64,000 nt of DNA, taken from Rhodococcus qingshengii (GTDB lineage: Bacteria; Actinomycetota; Actinomycetes; Mycobacteriales; Mycobacteriaceae). Positions within the stretch are counted from its first letter, which is position 1. Every line of letters starts with the position of its first letter. The translations under genes were made by a program, and so were the position numbers. The notes under the pieces are model-generated. The model made no database searches. It saw only the letters and a list, made by a program, of their open reading frames with translations, and was not told where the DNA came from. Location of the stretch: positions 1 through 64,000 of the forward strand of contig NZ_JAJNCL010000005.1 of the NCBI RefSeq assembly GCF_021025955.1, given 5' to 3'. Positions 41,703-50,367 of the stretch are shown here, in pieces.

Positions 41703-42794
41703 ATGGGGTACATGGATTCCCTCGGACTTCTCTCGGAACTGGTAGCTCTCGACACGGTCTCGGGGGAGGCCGCTCCTCAGCGGCGGGCAATGGATTCGAT
41801 TGTCTCGTTGGTTCTCTCGCGTGCGCCACAGGCGAAGGTGGAGTCAGACCTGACCGGCAATCATCCCTGGGCCTTGATCACCAACGAAGCTGCACCCTCG
41901 GCAGCCAGACTACTGTTCGCCTGCCACGTGGACACGGTGCCGGTGGGCACTGTCTCCGACTGGGAGTTCGACCCGTACGCCGCGCAGGTCGACGGCGAAT
42001 TGTTCCTCGGCAGAGGGACATCGGATATGAAGGCCGGCCTTGTTGCCGCTACTGCCGCGGTAGTCGACGCCTTCGCGCGGGGAGTCCCGATCGCACTGCT
42101 GCTGACGAGCGACGAGGAAATCGGATCGCTCGGTGCCGTCCGTTCGGCCGACGCCGTCGCTGATCTCGAGGTCGGGGCCGTCATCGTTCCCGAGGCGACG
42201 GGCAATCGAATCAATTTGGGGCACCGCGGTGCGCTGTGGCTCGAGGTGTCCGTCAAAGGAAAAGCCGCGCACGGAAGTACGCCGCAGCGAGGAACTAACG
42301 CCGTCCTCAAACTGCTCGACGTCGTCGACCGAGCTCGACATGAGCTTCCGCTGTCGTCGGACGCGTTCCTGGGTGCGGAAACCTGGAACCTCGGCTTGGT
42401 CGGCGGGGGTTCAGCTCCGAACATCGTGCCGGACAGTGCACGTGCGGTGATCGATCACCGCACAGTGGGAGACGGCGCAGACCTGCTCGCATGGTGGCGC
42501 GCCCAACCGGAAGTCGATTCGGTAGAGACGTCGATTCACCTGGGAGGTGTGCGTACCGACGCGTCGGATCCGTGGTTGGCTACTTTGCCGATCCCTGTTG
42601 CGACCGAACCGGTTTCGTACTTCACCGACGCTTCGGTGCTGGCCGCGGCCGCCCCCGGAGCTCCCGTCGTTATCTGGGGGCCTGGCACTCCCTCGCTGAT
42701 GCATGCGGCCAACGAAAGCGTCAAGGTCTCGGAACTGGACGATGCAATTGCTGCTTACGGTGCGGTGGCCGCCGCTTGGCCGACGGTGGACTGA
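41703..42794 (+). CDS. M20 family metallopeptidase (DapE-like)
   Basis: This 363-residue enzyme is an M20 family hydrolase with two zinc sites: FACHVDTVPVG near residue 75, GRGTSDMKAG near 105, TSDEEIGS near 135 and a C-terminal NIVPDSARAVIDHR segment with later His. The order and length match succinyl-diaminopimelate desuccinylase and related amidohydrolases. The true dapE of the lysine pathway is usually elsewhere, so the substrate here is uncertain. Its end overlaps the convergent LacI gene by 40 bp. Confidence 0.85.
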   Translation: MGYMDSLGLLSELVALDTVSGEAAPQRRAMDSIVSLVLSRAPQAKVESDLTGNHPWALITNEAAPSAARLLFACHVDTVPVGTVSDWEFDPYAAQVDGELFLGRGTSDMKAGLVAATAAVVDAFARGVPIALLLTSDEEIGSLGAVRSADAVADLEVGAVIVPEATGNRINLGHRGALWLEVSVKGKAAHGSTPQRGTNAVLKLLDVVDRARHELPLSSDAFLGAETWNLGLVGGGSAPNIVPDSARAVIDHRTVGDGADLLAWWRAQPEVDSVETSIHLGGVRTDASDPWLATLPIPVATEPVSYFTDASVLAAAAPGAPVVIWGPGTPSLMHAANESVKVSELDDAIAAYGAVAAAWPTVD

Positions 42795-43780
42795 CGGACA
42801 ATCAGTTCGGGAGCAAGCGCAATGTGGGCTGTCGACTCGGAAGTGTTGTTCATCGCCTGATCCAGAAGGCGCACAGCTTCTTCTGCGATTCTTTCCTGCG
42901 GCTGTCCTACGGTGGTCAACGGCGGATTGCACAGCTCGGAGAAGGGGATGTTGTCGAAACCGGTGACTAGAACGTCGCCGGGGACGTCGATGCCCAATGC
43001 GTGGCAGGTCTGCAGCACACCGAGCGCGATCAGGTCGTCGGCGCAGACCAGAGCGTCGGGACGGGTCTTGCCGGTCAGGATGGTGGTGGACGCCGTGCGC
43101 CCCCACTCGATCGAGTACTCGCCGAGTTGTGTCCACTCGTCACGAGTTTCGATGCCCATTCGATCCGCGTGGCGGAAGAAGCCGGCCCGGCGAAGTTCTG
43201 TTGACGAATTGGTCAGCTCGGAACTGATGAAGGCGGCTGATCGTGCGCCGCGCTCGGACAGATGTTCCATCACCAGGGATTGCGCGGCGTCGTCGTCGAC
43301 ACCGACCCAGTCCGTCTGGGTATCCATGGCGAACCGGTCCAGTTGAACGACCGGAAGCGTTGCCGCGCTGGCTCGGACAGCTTCGGCACTCAATTCGCCG
43401 TGGCACGGGCTGATGATGATTCCGTCCACTTGCCGGGAGACGAGCGACTTGAGCCGCTGCGCTTCTACGTCGGGGTCGGAACGAGAATCGCACAGGAACA
43501 GCTGTAGTCCGCGCTGAGCGAGGACGTGTTCGACGTTGACCACCAGCGAAGTGAAGAAGGGGTTCGCAATACTCGGAACCACCATTCCGACAGTGTCCGT
43601 CCGATTACGACGCAGTGAGCTGGCGATGATGTTTCCCGAGTATCCGAGAGAATCCGCGGCTCGTTTGATCGTCGCTGCAAGCTCGTCCGAGACAGGGCGG
43701 GAGCCGGACAGCGCCCGCGACACGGTGGCAGTCGACACCCCGGCCAGTTCCGCGACATCGCGAATGGTCGCCTTGCGCAT
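42755..43780 (-). CDS. LacI family transcriptional regulator
   Basis: This 341-residue repressor has the LacI helix-turn-helix and hinge (ATIRDVAELAGVSTATVSRAL, split at about residues 4-24) and a periplasmic-binding-like sugar domain, ending in RIAEEAVRLLDQAM. ATG 43780 follows GGGGGA. It is divergent from the eight-gene sugar-like operon, and two near-identical LacI-type sites, GCAATCGTTTAC and GCAATCGATTAC, flank that operon's promoter. Its effector is therefore probably the imported compound or its phosphate. Confidence 0.9.
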   Translation of the reverse strand: MRKATIRDVAELAGVSTATVSRALSGSRPVSDELAATIKRAADSLGYSGNIIASSLRRNRTDTVGMVVPSIANPFFTSLVVNVEHVLAQRGLQLFLCDSRSDPDVEAQRLKSLVSRQVDGIIISPCHGELSAEAVRASAATLPVVQLDRFAMDTQTDWVGVDDDAAQSLVMEHLSERGARSAAFISSELTNSSTELRRAGFFRHADRMGIETRDEWTQLGEYSIEWGRTASTTILTGKTRPDALVCADDLIALGVLQTCHALGIDVPGDVLVTGFDNIPFSELCNPPLTTVGQPQERIAEEAVRLLDQAMNNTSESTAHIALAPELIVRQSTVGQAAATAP

Positions 43781-43860
43781 GCGTCCCCCGTTTTCTGCTC
43801 GATTCGGGTCCGACGTTATCGAACCGCACGGTCCAGTGTCCCGCATGTAACGCGATTGAG

Positions 43861-43872
43861 GCAATCGTTTAC
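43861..43872. promoter_or_regulatory. LacI-type half palindromic site O1
   Basis: GCAATCGTTTAC lies 21 bp before the TTGACA of the BtpA operon promoter and differs from O2 in one base. LacI-family operators often have a central CG with GCAA/TT(A)C flanks. Confidence 0.6.
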
Positions 43873-43892
43873 AAATTCGAATTGTGAAATCC

Positions 43893-43923
43893 TTGACACA
43901 ACCCGGTGTTGATCGCATAACCT
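43893..43923 (+). promoter_or_regulatory. Predicted promoter of the BtpA operon
   Basis: A TTGACA (43893-43898) is followed after 19 bp by TAACCT (43918-43923). The spacing is slightly long. The box is bracketed by LacI-type sites at 43861 and 43938. Confidence 0.5.
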
Positions 43924-43937
43924 GCTAATTCATCAAG

Positions 43938-43949
43938 GCAATCGATTAC
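43938..43949. promoter_or_regulatory. LacI-type site O2
   Basis: GCAATCGATTAC, a near-perfect palindrome about the central CG, lies just downstream of the predicted -10 box, where a bound repressor would block elongation. Confidence 0.65.
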
Positions 43950-43954
43950 ATCGT

Positions 43955-43995
43955 GTGCAGATCTTGTGCATGGACATACAGCGCAAATCTTGCGC
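43955..43995 (+). promoter_or_regulatory. Tandem 15-bp palindromes in the BtpA leader
   Basis: GTGCAG-ATC-TTGTGC (43955-43969) and GCGCAA-ATC-TTGCGC (43981-43995) share the pattern GYGCARATCTTGYGC, 26 bp apart. The second is a perfect 6-3-6 palindrome. Each is followed by ATGGA. They may bind a second regulator or form RNA hairpins in the leader. Confidence 0.55.
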
Positions 43996-44014
43996 ATGGA
44001 ATGGGGTAGCTGAA

Positions 44015-44857
44015 GTGACCGCATCACCGCTCGGAGTCTTTCCGCCCAAGCCCTCGGCGCTGGCAGAGATGTTCACCGGCACGCCATCTCTCATCGGGGC
44101 CATTCACCTCCCGGCCCTGCCGGGCAGCCCGCACTACACCGGGCAGCCGGTTTCGGAGATTGCTCGCTTCGCTGTCGAGGAAGCACACGCGTATGTCGAC
44201 AACGGTTTCGACGGCGTGATCGTCGAAAATCACTGGGACATACCGTTCCTCAAACCCGGCGAACACGGGTACGAAACCGCCGCAAGCATGGGAGTCATCA
44301 CTGCAGCGGTGGTCGGCGAGTTCGGCAAGGCCGTCGGCGTCAGCATCCTGTCCAACGCCGGCGAGTGCGGAGTGGCCGCAGCGTGGGCGGCGGGCGCGAG
44401 TTTTGTGCGCGTCAATCAGTGGGCTAATGCCTACATTGCCAACGAGGGTTTCATCGAGGGTCAGGCCGCCAAGACGACGCGCTTCCGTCATCGCATCGGC
44501 GCCGATCCGGTCCGGATCTTCGCTGACGTGCACGTCAAGCACGGTGCGCATGCCATCGTCGCGGACCGGACCGTCGCGGAACAGACCGAAGACGCCGAGT
44601 TCTTCGATGCAGACGTCCTGATCGCGACAGGTTCGCGCACCGGCGACGCCGCTTCGGTCGACGAGGTTTCCGTGATCCGCGACAACACCGTTCTTCCGGT
44701 GATCATCGGATCCGGCATCACGGCTGCCAACGTCGCAGCGCTGATGAAGGAATGCGACGGCGCCATAGTTGCATCTTCGGTGAAGGACAACGGACGCTGG
44801 TGGGGGCGGGTCGCAGGCGAGAAGGTTCGCGAACTGTCCCGGGCTGCAGGAAAGTAA
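44015..44857 (+). CDS. BtpA family protein
   Basis: This 280-residue protein belongs to the BtpA/SgcQ family, a TIM-barrel-like group of unknown reaction. The N-terminus reads LIGAIHLPALPGSPHYTG, and GFDGVIVENHWD and the C-terminal IIGSGITAANVAAL are family blocks. BtpA itself was linked to photosystem I assembly and SgcQ to a sugar operon, so the function is open. GTG 44015 is chosen from family length and because upstream frame overlaps the tandem palindromes. It leads the operon, two bases before the kinase gene. Confidence 0.85.
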   Translation: MTASPLGVFPPKPSALAEMFTGTPSLIGAIHLPALPGSPHYTGQPVSEIARFAVEEAHAYVDNGFDGVIVENHWDIPFLKPGEHGYETAASMGVITAAVVGEFGKAVGVSILSNAGECGVAAAWAAGASFVRVNQWANAYIANEGFIEGQAAKTTRFRHRIGADPVRIFADVHVKHGAHAIVADRTVAEQTEDAEFFDADVLIATGSRTGDAASVDEVSVIRDNTVLPVIIGSGITAANVAALMKECDGAIVASSVKDNGRWWGRVAGEKVRELSRAAGK

Positions 44858-44859
44858 CC

Positions 44860-45759
44860 ATGATTGTCTTTTGCGGATACGCCAACAACGATGTGACGGT
44901 ACATGTCCCCCATGTACCGGTGCTCGGAGAGCGCGTGCAGGCAACGGCCATCAGTCAGATCGACGGCGGAATGAATGCAAATGCTGCGGTATCCGCGGCC
45001 AGAATGGGCGCGCAGGTGATCTTTGCCGGTGCCGTGGGCCCGGACGCGCGGTCCACCGAGTTTCTTGACACTCTCGAGGCTGACGGCGTCGACACCAGCT
45101 GGGCGCCGCGAGATGCGTTCCTGTCGACGGCAGTTGTACTCATCGCGCAGGATGGCGATCGCTCCATCATCAGTCAGGACGACCCGAACGATGCTGAACG
45201 CATCGGAGTTGTCATCACACGATTGGCCGCTGCCGGTGGTGGGCGACTGTTCCTCGACGGATACCGTGCGGACTTTCTCCCAGATGAATTCCCGGGAAGC
45301 GTAAGTCTGGTAATCGATCTGGACGGTTGTGAAAACAAGGCCGCGGCACTGCGCGCGTTCGCGCTCGCCGACCACGTCGTCGTAGGGCGTGCCCTGTGGG
45401 AAGGCGAGTTCGGGATCGATTTCGATCAGTGGCAGACACTGGCCGCCGAGCACAACACCCACCTGCTGGTGACCGACGGCTCGCGAGGTTGGACACTGGC
45501 TACACCGGACGGCGAGGTGACGAGCGAACCGGCAGTAGTGGTCGACGTCGTCGATGCAGTCGGAGCCGGTGATTGCTTCGGCGGTACGTACATCGCCTTC
45601 ATCGACGCCGGGCGCTCACCGGTGGACGCCGCACGACTCGCGGGAGCCTCGGCTGCCTTGGCGTGCGCCACCGCCGGACCCCGCGGATGCCCCACCCGAG
45701 ATGAATTGGATAGCTTCACAGCAACATTGACCCCTCACACCCTTTTGGAGACTCGATGA
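44860..45759 (+). CDS. PfkB/ribokinase family kinase
   Basis: This 299-residue kinase phosphorylates a sugar, nucleoside or similar hydroxyl. The PfkB signatures are present: the N-terminal di-glycine-type region DGGMNANAAVSAARMGA near residue 34 and the C-terminal ATP/anion-hole motif DAVGAGDCFGGTYIA near residue 235. The substrate should be the compound carried by the ABC importer encoded next. Start ATG 44860 lies two bases after the BtpA stop; its own stop overlaps the binding-protein start by 4 bp. Confidence 0.9.
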   Translation: MIVFCGYANNDVTVHVPHVPVLGERVQATAISQIDGGMNANAAVSAARMGAQVIFAGAVGPDARSTEFLDTLEADGVDTSWAPRDAFLSTAVVLIAQDGDRSIISQDDPNDAERIGVVITRLAAAGGGRLFLDGYRADFLPDEFPGSVSLVIDLDGCENKAAALRAFALADHVVVGRALWEGEFGIDFDQWQTLAAEHNTHLLVTDGSRGWTLATPDGEVTSEPAVVVDVVDAVGAGDCFGGTYIAFIDAGRSPVDAARLAGASAALACATAGPRGCPTRDELDSFTATLTPHTLLETR

Positions 45760-46763
45760 TGAAACGTGCTTTGCCTCTGGCGCTGGGAGCTGCAGTCGCG
45801 CTCACGCTCACCGCTTGTGACTCGGCCTCGTCGAGTGACTCGAAAGACGCATCGGGTGGCTCGTCCGTCCCGCAGCCGACCCGGGTTGCCGAGAGCTGTG
45901 ACGGGACGAACGGCAAGCTCAAGGTCGGTCTGGTGACGATCAACCTTCAGGCGCTGTACTTCAACCAGATCAACAATGCGGCCAAGAACGTCGCGGACAA
46001 GGCAGGCGTCGACCTGCAGATCATCAGTGGCAACGACGATTCCGTCGCACAGGCCAATGCTTTCGACAATCTGATCGCCGCCGGTGTCGACGCGATCATC
46101 GTCGATGCGATCGACACGGACGGAATCAAGCCGTCGGTGGTCAAAGCCAAGAATGCGGGCATCCCCGTCGTCGCGGTCGACGCAACCATCGATGATCCGG
46201 CACTGTCGACGCAGGTCGGTACGGCCAATGCCGAGGGCGGTGCCAAGATCGGAAACACCTTGGCCGACGTCGCGAACAACACCGGAACGGTCGGTATCGT
46301 CGGTGCTCTCAACAGCACAGTCCAGCTGGAGCGGCAGAAGGGCTTCACGGAGACCGTGACCGGCCGCGGAATGACCGTCGGCACCGTCGTGGACGGACGT
46401 AACATTCAGGAGAACGCACAGACCGCAGCGGAGAATCTGCTGACCGGCGGCGGCGACATGAAGTACGTCTACGCAACCGGTGAGCCGGCTTTGATCGGAC
46501 TCGTCGCGGCGGTCAACAGTCAGAAGGCGCAGGATCGCATCGAAGCAGTCGGTTGGGATCTTTCGGATCAGGCGGTAGGCGGACTCAAAGCCGGTTGGCT
46601 TAAAGGCGTGGTCCAGCAGAACACCTTCGAATTCGGCCACGAGGCAATGAATTCGGCAATCGACCTGGCTTGTGGTCGCGGTGCTCCGGCGAACATCCCC
46701 GTCCCCACCCAGATCGTGACCCCGGAGAACGTAGCCGACTACATGTACTACTTGGAGAAGTGA
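45756..46763 (+). CDS. Sugar-type ABC transporter binding lipoprotein
   Basis: This 335-residue protein is a ribose/galactose-class solute receptor (PBP type 1). The N-terminal helix ends in a lipobox, LTAC near residue 22, so it is lipid-anchored outside the membrane. IIVDAIDTDGIKPSVVKAK and PVVAVDATIDDP belong to the sugar-binding fold. The ligand is unknown. It is coupled to the kinase gene by a 4-bp overlap and precedes the ATPase gene by 2 bp. Confidence 0.92.
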   Translation: MMKRALPLALGAAVALTLTACDSASSSDSKDASGGSSVPQPTRVAESCDGTNGKLKVGLVTINLQALYFNQINNAAKNVADKAGVDLQIISGNDDSVAQANAFDNLIAAGVDAIIVDAIDTDGIKPSVVKAKNAGIPVVAVDATIDDPALSTQVGTANAEGGAKIGNTLADVANNTGTVGIVGALNSTVQLERQKGFTETVTGRGMTVGTVVDGRNIQENAQTAAENLLTGGGDMKYVYATGEPALIGLVAAVNSQKAQDRIEAVGWDLSDQAVGGLKAGWLKGVVQQNTFEFGHEAMNSAIDLACGRGAPANIPVPTQIVTPENVADYMYYLEK

Positions 46764-46765
46764 AC

Positions 46766-47536
46766 ATGGCACCTCCACTGATCGAACTCTCGGGCATCAC
46801 CAAGTCGTACGGACCGGTGAAGTCCCTTCAAGGAGTTGACCTTCGGCTGGCGAAGGGTGAAGTACTCGGAGTTGTCGGCGACAACGGCGCCGGCAAGTCC
46901 ACCCTGATGAAGATCCTCGCGGGCGCAGTCCAGCACGACGGCGGCGAAATGCGCGTCAACGGTGAACCAGTGCGCTTCTCGACTCCGCTCGACGCGCAGC
47001 AGAAGAAGATCGGCATCGTCTACCAGGACCTGGCGCTGTGCGACACGCTCGACGTCGCGAGCAACCTGTTCCTCGGCAGAGAACCGCGAAAAGGTCCATT
47101 CCTCGACCGGCATGCCATGCACGAGAAGGCGGCTCACATTCTCGCCGACCTTCATGTCAAGGTGAAGTCGACCTACCAGGAGATCGGGCAACTGTCCGGC
47201 GGACAGCGGCAAACCGTCGCGATCGCCCGCGCAGTCTCCTTTCGACCCGACGTACTGATCCTCGACGAGCCCACCGCAGCGCTTGCCGTCGCCGAAGTCG
47301 AGTCGGTGCTCAAGCTGATCACGGACGTCGCAGCGGCCGGAGTGGGCGTCATTCTCGTGACACACCGCTTGCAGGATCTGTTCCGCGTATGTGACCGAAT
47401 CACGGTCATGTACGAGGGGCAGAGCGTCGACGACGTTCCGATCGGCGACCTGAACATCGAGTCCCTCGTCGGACTCATCACTCGAACTCCGGTGCCGCAA
47501 CGGACATCGGCAGCAACACAGGGAGCCACGGCATGA
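46766..47536 (+). CDS. Sugar-type ABC transporter ATPase
   Basis: This 256-residue ATPase has Walker A GDNGAGKST near residues 38-46, signature LSGGQRQ near 147, Walker B VLILDEPTAAL and the H-loop VTHR. It is a single-domain (half-length) member, unlike the two-domain RbsA. It energises uptake with the permease encoded next; the genes overlap by 4 bp. Start ATG 46766 is two bases after the binding-protein stop. Confidence 0.93.
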   Translation: MAPPLIELSGITKSYGPVKSLQGVDLRLAKGEVLGVVGDNGAGKSTLMKILAGAVQHDGGEMRVNGEPVRFSTPLDAQQKKIGIVYQDLALCDTLDVASNLFLGREPRKGPFLDRHAMHEKAAHILADLHVKVKSTYQEIGQLSGGQRQTVAIARAVSFRPDVLILDEPTAALAVAEVESVLKLITDVAAAGVGVILVTHRLQDLFRVCDRITVMYEGQSVDDVPIGDLNIESLVGLITRTPVPQRTSAATQGATA

Positions 47537-48576
47537 CCACTCTCGAGAAGACCCAGGCGCCGATCGAGCGCAAGCTCGCCGCGAAACCCTCCTTGTGGGA
47601 CAGCGTCAACAAGCCCACACTCGCGATGCTGGCGGTGACAGTTGCTGTCGCAGCCGTCTTCTCGGTGACCACGTCGTCGTTCCTGACATTCACGAACCTG
47701 TCGAACTTGGCAACCCAGATCGCTCCGGTTCTGATCATCGCGGTAGCAATGACATTCGTGATCACGGCAGGCCAGATCGACCTGTCCGTCGGTGCGATCG
47801 TCGCGTTCGTCGCGGCGATGAGTGCCGAGCTTATCCAGGCCGGCGTCGATTCGTCCCTGGTCTTCGTCGCCGCCCCGGTGATGGGTGCGGCCTGGGGTCT
47901 GGTCAACGGGTGGCTCGCCGCCTATCAGGGCATTCCGCCGTTCATCGTGACTCTGGCGACGATGTCCGTCATTCGCGGCATCGCGCTGTATCGGACCGAA
48001 GGATTCTCCGTTCCGGTTCCGGCCGACACTTACTTCGCGAAGCTCGGAACTGCTGAGTTCCTCGGGTTCTCCGCCAGCGCCTGGATTGCTCTCGTCGTCG
48101 TGGTCATCGGAGCAATTGCGCTCAACCGGATGCGCTTCGGGCGCTACGTCACCGGTATCGGATCCAACGTCGAATCCGTGCGACGGTCCGGCGTCAACAC
48201 GCGTCGTGTGCTCATGATGACGCTCGTCTTCACCGGCTTGGCTGCCGGTATCGCGGGACTGCTGATCGCGGCTCGACTGGGCTCGGGTTCGGCCAACTCC
48301 GCAACGGGATTCGAGCTCACGGTGATCACCGCGGTGGTTCTTGGTGGCACCAACCTCTTCGGCGGTCGCGGCACCGTTATCGGTACCGTCATCGGCGCCG
48401 TCCTGACCGGCATCATCGCCAACGGACTGACCCTGCTCGGTGTGAGCCCGTTCTTGACACCGATCATCACCGGTGTCGTTCTGCTCCTGGCCATCTGGAT
48501 CAACATGCGGGGACACACCCTGAGCGCGCTGTGGCGACACCTGCAGTCCGCACCCTCGGGGCCTGCACGCTCATGA
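47533..48576 (+). CDS. Sugar-type ABC transporter permease
   Basis: This 347-residue membrane protein is a RbsC/AraH-type permease with about 10 hydrophobic helices, including the class motif GQIDLSVGAIVAFVA near residue 80 and VLGGTNLFGGRGTVIGT near 275. It forms the channel for the binding protein and ATPase encoded upstream. Overlaps of 4 bp on both sides bind it into the operon. Confidence 0.92.
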   Translation: MTTLEKTQAPIERKLAAKPSLWDSVNKPTLAMLAVTVAVAAVFSVTTSSFLTFTNLSNLATQIAPVLIIAVAMTFVITAGQIDLSVGAIVAFVAAMSAELIQAGVDSSLVFVAAPVMGAAWGLVNGWLAAYQGIPPFIVTLATMSVIRGIALYRTEGFSVPVPADTYFAKLGTAEFLGFSASAWIALVVVVIGAIALNRMRFGRYVTGIGSNVESVRRSGVNTRRVLMMTLVFTGLAAGIAGLLIAARLGSGSANSATGFELTVITAVVLGGTNLFGGRGTVIGTVIGAVLTGIIANGLTLLGVSPFLTPIITGVVLLLAIWINMRGHTLSALWRHLQSAPSGPARS

Positions 48577-49622
48577 GCAAGGTTCGTACTGTCACGGGAA
48601 CTGTGGACAGCTCGGAACTCGGACTGGTTCTCCCACACGAACATCTGCACAACGACGTCACCGGTGCGTACACCGAGGCCCCGGATCCGGTTGTGGCACA
48701 GCGGTTGGCCGGTCCGGTACGCGCCGAGGATGCCTGGCTTCTTCACGACAATCCGTATTACAGTCTCGACAATTGTCGAGTCGACGACGCAGCGGCCGTG
48801 GTGGACGACCTTGCGGACTTCGCCCGCCTCGGTGGTCGGACGATCGTCGATCTGACACCGCCGGGACTGGGCCGGGCGCCGGAGAAGTTGGCGGAGTTCT
48901 CGCGAAAGTCAGATGTGCGAGTGATCATGGGTTCAGGGTGGTACCTCGAGACGACCCATCCGGTCGAGGTACACGAACTCGGTGTCGACGATCTGGCAGG
49001 TTCGCTCGTCGAGGAGTTCGATCCGGCAAAGGAATTGGCTCCGGGAGTGATCGGGGAGATCGGTATCTCTCCGCTCTTCACTCAGAACGAGGCGAAGGCT
49101 TTGCGGGCGGCGTGCATCGCTCAGCGTGAGGTGGACGTGCCCCTGTTCGTCCACCTTCCAGGGTGGCAGCGCGTCGGACATCACGTTGTCGACATCGTGG
49201 TCGACGAGATGGGCGTCGATCCGCTAGCAGTGGTCCTGTGCCACATGGACCCGTCCGGACACGACGCCGACTACCAACGATCGCTCGCCGACCGCGGTGT
49301 CTTTCTCGAGTTCGACATGATCGGGATGCCTTTCGACTTCCCCGGTGAGGGACTTTCTCCGCATCCGGCGGAAACAGCCACTGCGGTAGCCGGATTGGTC
49401 ACCTCCGGTCACTCATCACAGCTCCTGCTCAGTCATGACCTCTTCCTCAAATCAATGCTCAGAAAGCACGGCGGAAACGGATTCTCCTACGTACCACTCG
49501 CCTTCGCCGCCCGGTTGGTGCGCGCAGGCGTAGATCCCCAGCAAGTGTCCGCACTGATGCGAGACAACCCGAGGTCGCTCTTCGAGCAGGCCGCGAAAGG
49601 AAACAGAAGCAGTCATGGGTAA
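48573..49622 (+). CDS. Phosphotriesterase-family hydrolase
   Basis: This 349-residue protein belongs to the PTE/lactonase (PhP homology) family. The first metal-binding HxH is in VLPHEHLHND near residue 22; later SGWYLETTHP, PLFVHLPGW and LCHMDPSGHD supply more ligands. The family includes lactonases, phosphotriesterases and carbamidases; in a sugar operon a lactonase role is plausible. ATG 48573 overlaps the permease stop; its own end overlaps the next gene by 8 bp. Confidence 0.88.
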   Translation: MSKVRTVTGTVDSSELGLVLPHEHLHNDVTGAYTEAPDPVVAQRLAGPVRAEDAWLLHDNPYYSLDNCRVDDAAAVVDDLADFARLGGRTIVDLTPPGLGRAPEKLAEFSRKSDVRVIMGSGWYLETTHPVEVHELGVDDLAGSLVEEFDPAKELAPGVIGEIGISPLFTQNEAKALRAACIAQREVDVPLFVHLPGWQRVGHHVVDIVVDEMGVDPLAVVLCHMDPSGHDADYQRSLADRGVFLEFDMIGMPFDFPGEGLSPHPAETATAVAGLVTSGHSSQLLLSHDLFLKSMLRKHGGNGFSYVPLAFAARLVRAGVDPQQVSALMRDNPRSLFEQAAKGNRSSHG

Positions 49623-50367
49623 ACGAGTACTGATCGCCGGCGAGAGCTGGATGACGACGTCGACGCACGTCAAGGGCGTCGACGAGTTCAGTGTCCATTC
49701 CTACGTCGAGGGAGTCGGTCCGCTTCGGGATGCGCTCACCTCACGTGGCCACGACGTGACACACATGCCCGCACACCTGGTGCCGACGCAGTTCCCCGGT
49801 ACCGCAGAAGCGTTGTCCCAGTTCGACGTCGTCGTTCTCTCCGACATCGGAGCGAACTCGCTGCAGTTGGCTCCCGGCGTGTTCGACCAGTTCCGCGCCG
49901 GCGAGGATCGTCTTGTCGCGCTTCGTGACTGGGTGAACGCCGGCGGCTCGCTGATGATGATCGGTGGGTACCTCTCGTTCTCCGGATTCCAGGCGCGAGC
50001 AGCTTTCCGTCAGACCGCGATCGCCGAGGTACTGCCCGTGACGATGCTGGCCGAGGACGATCGCGTCGAGACACCGGCCGGGATCGTTCCCACCGTCGTA
50101 GATGCTGCTCACCCGGCTCTCGGTGGTGCCGGGGATTCCTGGCCGGCGCTCCTGGGATACAACCGCGTCGTCGCAAAGGACGGTGCAGTGGTTCCCGCCA
50201 CCATCAACGGCGATCCGCTTGTCGCTGCCGGTGAATATGGCGCCGGACGGTCGATCGTCTTCACCTCGGACTGCTCGCCGCACTGGGCTCCGCCGGAGTT
50301 CTGTGAGCAGTGGCCCGGATACACCGACCTGTTCGACGGCTTGATCAGTTGGGTCGCCGGCGAATGA
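49615..50367 (+). CDS. GATase1-like (DUF1355) protein
   Basis: This 250-residue protein resembles the GATase1_like family (PF07090), with VLIAGESWMTTSTHVKGVDE, VVLSDIGANSLQL and MMIGGYLSFSGFQ. The class I glutamine-amidotransferase nucleophile Cys is not evident at the usual site. Relatives occur in sugar operons of enterobacteria next to PfkB and PTE-like genes, without a known reaction. It overlaps the PTE and TenA genes. Confidence 0.85.
   Translation: MGKRVLIAGESWMTTSTHVKGVDEFSVHSYVEGVGPLRDALTSRGHDVTHMPAHLVPTQFPGTAEALSQFDVVVLSDIGANSLQLAPGVFDQFRAGEDRLVALRDWVNAGGSLMMIGGYLSFSGFQARAAFRQTAIAEVLPVTMLAEDDRVETPAGIVPTVVDAAHPALGGAGDSWPALLGYNRVVAKDGAVVPATINGDPLVAAGEYGAGRSIVFTSDCSPHWAPPEFCEQWPGYTDLFDGLISWVAGE

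Noticed and set aside
47173-48540. A 455-codon frame antisense to the ABC ATPase and permease
   Set aside because: His/Arg/Asp-rich mirror of well-recognised genes.
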